Positions 28,718-36,581 of a stretch of 64,000 nt of DNA are shown here, one piece after another. The stretch comes from Pseudooceanicola aestuarii (lineage in GTDB: Bacteria; Pseudomonadota; Alphaproteobacteria; Rhodobacterales; Rhodobacteraceae), in the NCBI RefSeq assembly GCF_010614805.1, contig NZ_JAAFZC010000001.1, positions 248,001-312,000 of the forward strand, written 5' to 3'. Made by a program: the position numbers and the translations under genes. Each line of letters starts with the position of its first letter. Within the stretch, counting starts at the first letter, position 1. Below the pieces are notes generated by a model, which worked only from the letters and a program-made list of their open reading frames with translations, made no database searches and had not been told where the DNA came from.

Positions 28718-29574
28718 CTAATTTGGGTTAGCTCTGTTCAGGTTTTGGTCCTTCTTTGACCGGTTAGCATATTCCGCTGGCGTGAGGCCAGCGAGGCTTG
28801 TGTGTGGGCGGTGGTAGTTGAAGTCGGTGCGCCAGGCAGCGATCAGGTCGCGGGCGTGGCGCAGGCTATCGAACAGGTGCTCATTCAGACATTCGTCGCG
28901 CATCCTGCCGTTGAAGCTTTCGACAAACCCATTCTGCATCGGCTTGCCAGGGGCGATATAGTGCCAGTCGACCTTGCGGTCTTCTTGCCCTTTCAGGATC
29001 GCGTTACTGGTCAGCTCGGTTCCATTATCGCTGACCACCATGCATGGGTAGCCCCGCATTTCGGCAATCCTATCCAGCTCACGACCTACGCGGTCACCTG
29101 ACCTGAGAGCGAGGTGTCGACCACAGCGGCCAGACATTCGCGGCTGAAGTCATCAATCACGTTCAAGATGCGGAACCGGCGACCGCACGATAGGCTGTCA
29201 GACACGAAGTCGAGCGACCATCGCTGGTTCGGCCCCTGTGGGATCGTCATGGGTGCTCTGATCCCGATGGCGCGCTTGCGTCCGCCACGTTTACGCACTG
29301 TTAATCCTTCTTCGCGGTAGATCCGATACAGCTTCTTCCAGTTCATGTGCCAGCCTTCGCGCTGCAGCAGAATGTGCAGCCGACGATAGCCAAACCGTCG
29401 ACGCTCAAACGACAGTTCTTTCAACCGCCCACGCAGCTCCGTATCCGCTGGCCGCTTCGACACACGTCGATAGACCCGTGGATCAATACCGGCCAAGGCA
29501 CAGGCGCGCTTTTGATTGTATCGCTTCTCTTTCATGGCCCAGGTCACGGCGTTTCTGCGTGAGCCGGGCCTCAA
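28718..29574 (-). pseudogene. IS3 transposase OrfB, frameshifted
   Basis: The DDE transposase subunit is encoded in two frames. The first runs from a TTG at 29574 (MRPGSRRNAVTWAMKEKRY) through GPNQRWSLDFVSDSL and VVDTSLSG to a stop at about 29086. The second continues DRVGRELDRIAEMRG, VVSDNGTELTS and GFVESFNGRMRDECLNE to the stop at 28718, and supplies the second Asp and the Glu. At the break, plus-strand 29096-29105 is ACCTG twice in tandem; removing one copy restores one frame (SLSGDRVG). OrfB normally acts as an OrfAB fusion made by -1 frameshifting. Confidence 0.88.
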
Positions 29575-29837
29575 AAGTTTTTTCCCAGCATTTCCTTGAG
29601 CGTCGACACGTCCATCATCTGCTCAGCCAGCAACTTCTTTAGCTTGGCGTTCTCAACTTCCAGTGCCTTCAGCTTCTTCGCATCAGACACTTCCATCCCG
29701 CCATACTTGGACCGCCATTTGTAAAATGTCGCATCGCTGATACCGTGCTTGCGGCAAAGCTCCTTCGCTCCAAGCCCAGCCTGATGCTCTTTCAATATCC
29801 CAATGATCTGTTCTTCGCTGAAACGGCTTCTCTTCAT
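29571..29837 (-). CDS. IS3-family OrfA
   Basis: An 88-residue helix-turn-helix protein (MKRSRFSEEQIIGILKEHQ, then LCRKHGISDATFYKWRSKYGG) followed by a leucine-zipper-like stretch (LEVENAKLKKLLAEQMMD), as in IS3-family OrfA. It binds the element ends and forms the N-terminus of the OrfAB transposase. Intact here. It ends MLGKNF at a slippery run where the ribosome can move to the orfB frame; orfB overlaps by 4 bases. Confidence 0.92.
   Translation of the reverse strand: MKRSRFSEEQIIGILKEHQAGLGAKELCRKHGISDATFYKWRSKYGGMEVSDAKKLKALEVENAKLKKLLAEQMMDVSTLKEMLGKNF
29577..29583 (-). other. A6C slippery site for -1 frameshift
   Basis: On the coding strand the heptamer A-AAA-AAC is read in phase at codons GGA-AAA-AAC, three codons before the orfA stop. 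Slipping back one base leads straight into the orfB frame (CTT TTG AGG). This is the standard way IS3 elements make OrfAB. Confidence 0.75.
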
Positions 29838-29902
29838 CGCCTGTCTCCTCAGTTGGAGAACAGGCTAACTCAAAACACCCGACGTTTCAGGGGAGCAGGT
29901 CA

Positions 29903-30442
29903 TTCCTTCCCGCGGCGTCTTCGGCGTCGCGCGCAGCAATGAAAACGTCTAAATCCGGGTGTAAAATGCCGTCCCGATTAAGCCGGGGATGACACCTACG
30001 TGCACGAGGTGTTCAAGGACAACACCTTAGGCACGATGGTGAAAAAAGCCGAATAGCGTAGGTTTGCAGGTTCAATCCGCTCGCCTCGCTACGTAACGTC
30101 GCTCCTGGTGGGCCAGTTTTCGGACGAGGCTGAAATTTCCGCGCCGGCATCGCCAGCGCCGTGTTGAAGTCGCGATTGCGCATGGTCCTTTTGATGACTT
30201 CCTCCCGCGCGACATCGGCGAACAACGATAGTGACCAATCGCAACATCGGATCAACACCATTTGCACGGGCCAAGCTCGCTTCGCTACGGCGAAAGGCTG
30301 CTTTGCGACGCGACGGAGCGAGTAGATTGGCAGAACGCGGAAAATTTGCGCTCAACAGACAAGATAACAAGTCCTGTCTCTCATGTCATTCCGGGCGGTT
30401 TCCGGACTTTCGCTGCGTAGGCTACGAAGGTCCGTTGATTGT
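29903..30442. other. Decayed region, no supportable gene
   Basis: The 540 bp to the right of the IS hold no intact gene. The plus strand at 29982-30056 encodes DDTYVHEVFKDNTLGTMVKKAE and then a stop; its composition suggests the end of a lost gene, but I cannot name it. From 30057 the sequence has open frames on both strands with no family resemblance. This is probably scar tissue from insertions and deletions. Confidence 0.5.
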
Positions 30443-30625
30443 TTACGGCTCGAGCACGGCCAAGGGATGCGAGATGTCGGCACAAAGGAAGGTGTCGGCA
30501 TGAGTCACGCCCAACGCCGTATGGCGCAGCCGAACGTCGCCCGGCGCGGTGTCCAGCACGGGCCAGTCCTGCCATTGCATCACGCCTGACCTACCCATTT
30601 TGTGCATCACCTGTGCCTTGTTAAT
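30443..30625 (-). pseudogene. Quinone oxidoreductase 5' remnant
   Basis: About 60 codons resemble the start of NADPH:quinone oxidoreductases (zinc-free MDR family): NKAQVMHKMGRSGVMQWQDW and DVRLRHTALGVTHADTF, then a stop after LAVLEP. The expected start position has ATT (30623-30625) about 5 bases after a strong GGAGGAG, so the initiation codon itself seems mutated from ATG. It follows the FrnE-like reading frame by 47 bp on the same strand, suggesting an ancestral frnE-qor operon. The rest of the gene is gone. Confidence 0.65.
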
Positions 30626-30672
30626 GTTCTCCTCCTGTCGATGTCCGGTTTCGGAAGCATCGACTGTCACCG

Positions 30673-32346
30673 TCAGGCGGGTTGACCTCCCGCGACTTGG
30701 TCGAGGATTTGGCCATACGTGTCCTCGCCCTGCGCGCCGACCACGATATGCTGGCGCTGGAAGACCATGGCAGGCACGCCGGTAATGCCGCGCGATGTCC
30801 AGAAGTGTTCCTTTTCCCTGACCCGGTCTCCGCGGTTCCCGCGGTCCAGTAAGGTGAAAGCCTCCTCGCGGCCGAACCCCGCAGAAGCGGCCACGTCAGC
30901 GAGGACTTCGATGTCAGAGATGTTGCGCCGTTCGGAAAGGAACGCGGCGAACAAGGCCAAGTTCACGTCATGCCCCTTGCCCTTTTCGTCGGCCCAGTCG
31001 ATCAACTGGTGGGCGCGGAAGATATTCCACATGCGCATGTCGTCGGCGTAATCGAAGGTGAAGCCAAGCGACGCCCCCAGGGTTGTCAGCCGGTCCCGTG
31101 CCTTGCGGGAGTCCTCGGGCGTCGTGCCATACTTGGCAGCCAGATGCTCGCGCAGGTTCTCGCCATCTTCGGCCATTCCCGGGTTCAGCTCGAATGGGTG
31201 CCACACCACATCGAGCGCGATCCGCCGCGCCGCAGCCGCCGCGGTCAGCTGGCAATATGGTAAGGCCTGGCCCGGTTTCTGAACTGCCGGAAAGAAATGA
31301 TCGTTGTCCTGATGGTCGCCAAAGAGCGGCCGGATGGCCTTTTCATACCAGCGGAGCGTTTCCAGGCCGCGCAACCGGCTTGTCGCCGACATCGTCGCAA
31401 AAAGCGGCTTACCGTTTTTCACATATGCCGCAGGGATCATGAGCCGCCCGTCGTCCGTCTTGCGATGTCCGAGGCAGAGCCAGGCTCCGCTGCCGCGGAA
31501 GGTTGTCTTCAAGACGCTCGAGACGCGCGCCGGGATTGCATCGGTTTCCAGGGCTGCGAAGGCCGCACATGTCCCGAATCGGCGCGCCTTCTCCAGGTGG
31601 CGCTCGGCTTGCCGGCCCGTCGTCATCTGGGCAGCTTTCAGATGGAGGATCGCCTTCTTCCTGAGCTGGATGTGGAGGGACAGGAACCGAATTCGCGCGT
31701 TCATGTCGGTGACGACCTTCCTACAGAAGGAGCGGAGGTGCGGGGACATCTCAGTCCGATTTCGGCGACCGATCTTCAGCCAAGAGTCGGTTTTCAAGAT
31801 CGTCCTGACAGAAAACGCATCTTCGCCGTTGCGCTCCAGCAGTGGAATGAGGCAGTCGAAATAGCCCCAAGCCGTGCGAGGCGTGATGGCGCCGGCTTCA
31901 TCATTTTTGTGCAGGTCGCGGAGCATTTGAACGACGGCGACCAAAACCCGCTCATCGAAGGCCGACGCGATGGTGTTCAGTCCAGCAAGCTTCAGTGCGC
32001 CGGCGCGTTCTGCCGTCGTGAGGATCTTCTTGGCGGCATTGAGGTAAGGCTTGGGGGAGACACCGCCCACAAAGGCATTGTCTGTAATGGACCAGAGGCC
32101 CCGTGAGGCGAGGTCGACCCAAGTTTCCAGCTCCTGCATCAACGGCTCCGGAATCGCGACTTTCTCGGCGCGTTCTGGCCGGACGAAGCCAATGGGCTGC
32201 GTTGGGAGGATACGCTGTATCCGCCGATCCGTTATGACCCGTGACTGATCGATAAGATCGAGGGCCTCTACCACGGCGTCCTTTGCCGCTTTCGTGGGGG
32301 CCGCTCTGTAAAGGCAAAAAGCGATGTCCGGATCGATGTCGCGCAC
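30673..32346 (-). pseudogene. Chimera: truncated integrase fused to FrnE-like tail
   Basis: One open frame of 557 codons joins two unrelated genes. Codons 1 to about 362 continue the tyrosine-recombinase-like protein begun at 32868 (helical core, then ALETDAIPARVSSVL, which could hold the box-I Arg, and KNGKPLFATMSATSR); the C-terminal HxxR and Tyr region is missing. From about codon 366 (QLTAAAAARRIALDVVWHPF) it is a FrnE-type DsbA-family oxidoreductase (FELNPGMAEDG, MRMWNIFRAHQLIDWA, RGITGVPAMVF) lacking its first 20 or so residues, including the CxxC. The junction is near 31250. The first codon here is GTG. The frame could still make protein, but neither half has its catalytic residues. 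Confidence 0.75.
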
Positions 32347-32376
32347 CCGGATCTCCAGCTTTCTGGCGGTATCCGC

Positions 32377-32868
32377 TCAGCTTTGGATGCAGATGAGCTG
32401 CTTTGGATGAAGCTCGAACGGAGAGGGACAGACCTTCTCTGCGATTTCCCCCAGCACAGCCAGAAGGAGTGCCCAATCGTCACGCCGCGACCTGCGCTCC
32501 TTCTGAGCCGCGATGATGCCGGTCGCGCCATTGATCGCCGCCGAAACGTTGCGCTTCCAGCGCTTTGCAGCGCAGAAGGTCTTGCCCCAGGAACGAGCAT
32601 AGTCCCTGTTTGGAAACATGCTCTGAAACTGCGTCGTGCAAGCTGGAATTCGGTCGGGCGTCCGACCAATCAGCCTTGCCGCTTTTCGGACGGCTTGCGC
32701 ATAGGTTCGTCGAGCGGTTTCCCCGAGAGGGCATTCGTCGCGTTCGAGCCACTCGAGCACATCCTGAAGGGTCTTCTCTCCGGAGGTCGTTTTGTCGCCA
32801 AGACCCTGGAAACTATCTTCAAAGGGATTGAAAGTCATGGGTGTCATTTCCTTGATTTGGCCGTTCAT
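32377..32868 (-). pseudogene. Integrase-like N-terminal part, cut by a TGA
   Basis: A 163-residue frame (PMTFNPFEDSFQGLGD near the start; TYAQAVRKAARLIGRTPDR) ends at TGA 32377-32379. The same frame stays open right after it (ADTARKLEIRVRDIDPDIAF) and runs into the chimeric frame below, so a single nonsense codon splits one gene. The helical, Arg/Lys-rich make-up and the location fit the core-binding domain of a phage-type integrase, but the family link is weak by eye. An excisionase-like gene lies upstream on the same strand. Confidence 0.6.
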
Positions 32869-33075
32869 CGTTCAGATTGGCCGTTCTTCGTTGTGACGAA
32901 GCGGAAATTGACAGACAGCCTGCAAGAAAAGTCGCAACAATCTTGCCGGGTGGTTGTCATCTTTTCCGTTCTTCGTCGGGGGTGTCATTTAATCGTTCCC
33001 GGTGGCCGCAGATCGTGCTCCAGCCCAGGGATCGAATGAGTTGCACACGGGCTTCCGATACCGGGGCTTCGAGGC

Positions 33076-33498
33076 TTAAGGCGAGCGCATCGCTGTCGTC
33101 GAGGCGCGCTTGTAATGAGGCACGGGTAATCCTGCCTGCCAGGCGCGCAGCTGTGCCCTTCGCCAGAGCATCGACTTTTTCCGTAGCGGGATAGGGTCGG
33201 GAAAGCTCGCATCTGGCTTCGCCAAGCCGCGTCGCCTGGCGGAGCGCGGTGACTCCCCCAGGATGCCTGCGACGTCGTCCGCCGTGCAGTGAGGCAGCTT
33301 CAGTTCGTCCCAGCGCGATCGTGGAGGCGGCGCGAGCCCCTCGGCTGCCCAAATGGAAGACCACGGGTATCGGCCGCTGTCGTTGCGGACGCCGATTTTC
33401 CGCGCGAGCTCACGGGCAGCCCTGGCCGAGGGCAGTCTCCAATACATAGCGAGCTCTTCGACGCTCGCCGAACCTGGGTCCTTGCCGTTGGTCTTCAT
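33076..33498 (-). CDS. Excisionase/AlpA-like DNA-binding protein
   Basis: A 140-residue basic protein. The segment CTADDVAGILGESPRSARRR, then FPDPIPLRKKSMLWRRAQLRAW, has the layout of AlpA/Xis winged-helix proteins: a helix-turn-helix followed by FPxPI and a WRxxxLxxW motif. An upstream part (ASVEELAMYWRLPSARAARELA) may be a second such motif. AAGGAGG lies 6-7 bases before the ATG. It precedes the integrase remnant and was probably its accessory factor. No homologue can be named with certainty. Confidence 0.55.
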   Translation of the reverse strand: MKTNGKDPGSASVEELAMYWRLPSARAARELARKIGVRNDSGRYPWSSIWAAEGLAPPPRSRWDELKLPHCTADDVAGILGESPRSARRRGLAKPDASFPDPIPLRKKSMLWRRAQLRAWQAGLPVPHYKRASTTAMRSP

Positions 33499-33779
33499 GT
33501 CCCAACCTCCTTCTGGAAAGGAGATCGGATCGTGCGGACCCGGCCGGAAACGACCTTGGCAGATTCAAGGGCGCGCTCGGCCTGCGCGGCCTCAAAAAAC
33601 GCTTGACGCGTCCGAGGGCGCGTTCGCTGTAGGGGAAATTGACCAGATCTTGCCCAAACTCGGTGCCGTTCAGTGCCTTTCCGTGCACTTTGAGCAGATT
33701 TCTGACGGTGGGGGGTTTTTTGCGGCGACGAACAGTTTCGCCTTGTAACCCTGATGTTTCCTTGGCTATACGCGTCGAC

Positions 33780-33869
33780 GGAGACGTGGCCGAGTGGTCG
33801 AAGGCGCTCCCCTGCTAAGGGAGTAGGCCCGGAAGGGTCTCGAGGGTTCGAATCCCTTCGTCTCCGCCA
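33780..33869 (+). tRNA. tRNA-Ser (anticodon GCT)
   Basis: A 90-nt class-II tRNA. The acceptor stem GGAGACG pairs with CGTCTCC, the discriminator is G, and CCA is encoded. The anticodon stem CTCCC/GGGAG encloses loop CTGCTAA (anticodon GCT, reading AGC/AGU). A long variable arm (AGGCCCGGAAGGGTCT) and the T-arm GGGTTCGAATCCC follow. It appears intact and lies on the edge of the integrase remnant; tRNA genes are common integration sites. A short hairpin (GCTTGTCGCGACGCGGCAAGC) directly after it may be its terminator. Confidence 0.96.
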
Positions 33870-33988
33870 CGCTTGTCGCGACGCGGCAAGCGCGAGGGTT
33901 CAATCCCGAATGGGCACAAGACCCTTTCCTTGGCCTGACCGTTCACTTTTCCTGAACCTGCTCGCTCCCGCCCTGTCAGGTGAGGTGG

Positions 33989-34019
33989 TTGTCTGCGACT
34001 GAAGAGCCCTTAGTATAAT
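33989..34019 (+). promoter_or_regulatory. Candidate promoter of the DUF1489 gene
   Basis: A perfect TATAAT (34014-34019) lies 24 bp before the DUF1489 gene. TTGTCT at 33989-33994 could be the -35 box, with a rather long 19-bp spacer. TATAAT is conspicuous in this GC-rich DNA. Confidence 0.45.
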
Positions 34020-34043
34020 GTTAAGAGATGGGGGCGATACTCG

Positions 34044-34472
34044 GTGGGGACATTGAACCTGGTGAAACTTTCCGTCGGGACGGAAAGTGTGGAAACATTG
34101 GCAAGCTGGCAGGCGATGCGGGCTGATCAATCGGCGGACGGGCGGGCGCGGCATCTGACGCGGATGTGGCCGCGTCGTGAGGGCGAGTTGCTGGACGGCG
34201 GGTCCATCTACTGGGTTATCAAAGGCTTGATCCAGGCCCGGCAACGCATCCTTGCGCTGGAGGAAGTGCGTCAGGAGGACGGCATTCGGCGTTGCGCCAT
34301 TGTGCTGCACCCTACGTTGGTGCCGGTCGCCCTGTTGCCGAAGCGGGCGTTCCAGGGGTGGCGCTACCTGGAAGCGAACAAGGCGCCCGCCGATCTTGAT
34401 CCGGCGCGTGCCGGGGACGACGATCTGCCGCCCGAACTCTCGGCCGCGCTGGCTGAGATTGGAGTCTTGTGA
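34044..34472 (+). CDS. DUF1489 family protein (COG5458)
   Basis: A 142-residue conserved alphaproteobacterial protein of unknown function. Family blocks are visible: LNLVKLSVGTESVETLASWQ, RHLTRMWPRREGELLDGGS, YWVIKGLIQARQRILALEEV and RAFQGWRYLEANKAP. The annotated GTG start could be replaced by the TTG three codons later (NLVKLSVG), which matches the usual N-terminus more closely. It stands alone between the tRNA and slyX. Confidence 0.85.
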   Translation: MGTLNLVKLSVGTESVETLASWQAMRADQSADGRARHLTRMWPRREGELLDGGSIYWVIKGLIQARQRILALEEVRQEDGIRRCAIVLHPTLVPVALLPKRAFQGWRYLEANKAPADLDPARAGDDDLPPELSAALAEIGVL

Positions 34473-34777
34473 CCCGGGGACACATGATCTGACGCCTTCT
34501 GGCCAGGCACGGCGTGATCTGGCAACGGGGCGGGGCCGCTCCAACCATGGGCGATGCGCCCGCATGGTGCCATTGGTCTCGTGACCGACATGACAGAGAT
34601 TGCCCTCCCTCTCCCGGAGCGTAACAGCGCCGGAGCGATGGTCCCGTCATATTGGCCAGGCATGGCTTTACCGCCCTTGCCTGTGAAAATCGCGGCGCCC
34701 TTGTGGACTTGCCCCCGGCCAGAGCAAAGTCGAGGTATCACGGAACCAGAGGCCAGAGACCCAGCCGCGTGGGGTGT
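34473..34777. other. Intergenic region without supportable gene
   Basis: 305 bp between the convergent DUF1489 and slyX genes. Short open frames exist on both strands (one of 76 codons on the plus strand ending at 34784, another on the minus strand), but they show no ribosome-binding site of note and no family resemblance. No clear hairpin terminator was seen. Confidence 0.5.
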
Positions 34778-34972
34778 TCAGTAATGCGGTGGCTTTTCGT
34801 CGCCCATCACGATGCCGCCGGATCCATCCTGTTCGCGCGCCGCCTCGCGCTGCATCAACATGGCGACACGGCGGTTCAACACGTCGATTTCCCGCCCCTG
34901 GCGGGTCAGTTCGTCACTGAGATCATCCACGATCCGCGTCAGATGGGCGATCTTTTCTTCCAGCGCCTCCAT
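34778..34972 (-). CDS. slyX: SlyX family protein
   Basis: A 64-residue coiled-coil protein. [20 protein letters not shown] and [20 protein letters not shown] show the heptad pattern of SlyX, and the C-terminus GDEKPPHY is the family signature (E/DxPPHY). Function unknown. The ATG at 34972 is chosen because the SlyX-like sequence starts there; a longer frame overlaps the hisS promoter region. Divergent from hisS. Confidence 0.9.
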   Translation of the reverse strand: MEALEEKIAHLTRIVDDLSDELTRQGREIDVLNRRVAMLMQREAAREQDGSGGIVMGDEKPPHY

Positions 34973-35013
34973 CGGGGCCTCCTGTGGCAGTTTGCCGGGC
35001 CTGTCTAACACAG

Positions 35014-35042
35014 GCAAGCGACGGCGCCAGCGTCGCTTGCCC
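35014..35042 (+). promoter_or_regulatory. Strong hairpin in the hisS leader
   Basis: GGCAAGCGACG and CGTCGCTTGCC form a perfect 11-bp stem with a 7-base loop, ending 54 bp before the hisS ATG. A short CCCGCGCGGG palindrome follows at once. There is no T-tract. It could be an RNA control element, a protein-binding site or a processing signal. Confidence 0.4.
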
Positions 35043-35096
35043 CGCGCGGGGGGTTGGGCTATCCCGCAGGCGCAATTGCAGGCAAGGAAGAGACCC

Positions 35097-36581
35097 ATGG
35101 CCAAGGTGAAGAAGACCCCCCGGCCCCGCGCGGAAACGCCCAAGGGGTTCCGCGATTATTTCGGCACGGACGTGACCGAACGGGCAGAGATGCTGTCGAA
35201 GATCGCCGGGGTCTACCATCGCTACGGTTTTGACGCGCTGGAAAGCAGCGCGGTGGAGACCGTCGAGGCCCTGGGCAAGTTCCTGCCCGACGTGGAGCGC
35301 CCGAACGCGGGTGTCTTTGCCTGGCAGGAAGGCGAGGAAGAGGGCAAGGGCGATTGGCTGGCCCTGCGCTATGACCTGACCGCGCCGCTGGCCCGTGTCT
35401 ATGCCCAGCACCGCAACGACCTGCCGACGCCCTATCGCCGCTATGCCATGGGACCCGTCTGGCGCAACGAAAAGCCGGGACCGGGGCGATTCCGCCAGTT
35501 TTATCAATGCGATGCCGACACGGTCGGCAGCGCCTCGCCGGCGGCGGATGCGGAGATCTGCGCCATGCTGGCCGATTGCCTTGAAGAGGTCGGGATCCCG
35601 CGCGGCGATTACCTGGTGCGGATCAACAACCGCAAGGTTCTGAATGGCGTGCTGGAGGCCACGGGCGTGACCGATCCGGCGCAATCCGCCGATGTGCTGC
35701 GCACCATCGACAAGTTCGACAAGGTGGGCGAGGCCGGTGTGCGGGACCTGCTGGGCAAGGGCCGGCTGGACGCTTCGGGGGCCTATATCGACGGGGTCGG
35801 GCTGGACGATGCGCAGGCCGCGCCCGTTCTGGCCTTCTTGACCTCGCGCGGGGCGGACTCTGCCGCCACGCTGGAAAATCTGCGCGCCGCTGTCGGCGCC
35901 TCGGCCATTGGCGCCGAAGGGGTGGAAGAGCTGGCGCAGATGGCCGATCTGCTGGCCGCCCAGGGCTATGGCCCTGACCGCATCGTCATCGACCCCTCCG
36001 TTGTGCGGGGCCTTGGCTATTACACCGGCCCGGTGTTCGAGGCCGAACTGACCTTTGAAATCCTGGACGAGAAGGGCCGCAAGCGGCAGTTCGGATCTGT
36101 CGCGGGCGGCGGGCGCTATGACGATCTGGTGAAACGCTTCACCGGGCAATCGGTCCCGGCGACCGGCGTCTCCATCGGGGTGGACCGCCTGCTGGCCGCG
36201 CTGCGGGCCAAGGGCCGCGCGGGCAGCACCGCGCCCGGCCCCGTGGTCATCACCGTGATGGATCGCGACCGCATGGCCGATTACCAGTCCATCGTGGCCG
36301 AGCTGCGCCAAGCCGGCATCCGGGCCGAGGTCTATCTGGGCAATCCCAAGAACTTCGGCAACCAGTTGAAATACGCGGACCGGCGCGGTTCCCCCGCCGC
36401 CGTCATCGAAGGCGCCGAAGAGAAAGCCCGCGGCGTGGTGCAGATCAAGGATCTGGTGCTGGGCGCGCAGATCGCGCAGAACGCCACGCTGGAGGAATGG
36501 AAGGAACGCCCCTCGCAATTCGAGGTGCCGCGCGACCAGATGGTGCAAAAGATCCAGGATATCCTGGCAGGGCAGGACTGA
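35097..36581 (+). CDS. hisS: Histidyl-tRNA synthetase
   Basis: A 494-residue class-II synthetase. It has motif 1 around [18 protein letters not shown], motif 2 in [21 protein letters not shown], the histidine-binding [12 protein letters not shown], and a C-terminal anticodon-binding domain ([15 protein letters not shown]). It is longer than the E. coli enzyme and of the alphaproteobacterial, eukaryote-like type. In some alphaproteobacteria this type charges a tRNA-His lacking the extra G-1. The start [20 protein letters not shown] lies 6-7 bases after GGAAGAG. The hisZ ATG overlaps its stop. Confidence 0.95.
   Translation: MAKVKKTPRPRAETPKGFRDYFGTDVTERAEMLSKIAGVYHRYGFDALESSAVETVEALGKFLPDVERPNAGVFAWQEGEEEGKGDWLALRYDLTAPLARVYAQHRNDLPTPYRRYAMGPVWRNEKPGPGRFRQFYQCDADTVGSASPAADAEICAMLADCLEEVGIPRGDYLVRINNRKVLNGVLEATGVTDPAQSADVLRTIDKFDKVGEAGVRDLLGKGRLDASGAYIDGVGLDDAQAAPVLAFLTSRGADSAATLENLRAAVGASAIGAEGVEELAQMADLLAAQGYGPDRIVIDPSVVRGLGYYTGPVFEAELTFEILDEKGRKRQFGSVAGGGRYDDLVKRFTGQSVPATGVSIGVDRLLAALRAKGRAGSTAPGPVVITVMDRDRMADYQSIVAELRQAGIRAEVYLGNPKNFGNQLKYADRRGSPAAVIEGAEEKARGVVQIKDLVLGAQIAQNATLEEWKERPSQFEVPRDQMVQKIQDILAGQD

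Larger units (their letters stand above)
28695..29902 (-). mobile_element. IS3-family insertion sequence
   Basis: A 1.2-kb element with orfA/orfB organisation. The ends share GACCTGCTCCCC as a perfect 12-bp inverted repeat, with GTTAGC repeated 20-25 bp further in on both sides. The right end is 5'-TGACCTG (outermost base 29902) and the left end has GGACCTG (outermost base about 28695). No clear target-site duplication is visible. Both genes read leftward. orfB is broken, so this copy should not move on its own. It sits between the IS1182 fragment and the quinone oxidoreductase remnant. Confidence 0.85.

Noticed and set aside
30057..30442. Open frames on both strands in the low-GC region right of the IS3 element.
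   Set aside because: No family resemblance, no ribosome-binding site and overlapping frames on opposite strands; treated as non-coding scar.
33410..33688. A 92-codon minus-strand frame upstream of the excisionase-like gene.
   Set aside because: It overlaps the better-supported excisionase-like gene in another frame and shows no recognisable family.
34554..34784. A 76-codon open frame on the plus strand between the DUF1489 gene and slyX.
   Set aside because: It overlaps the slyX end, has no clear ribosome-binding site and shows no recognisable motif; the region is open on both strands.
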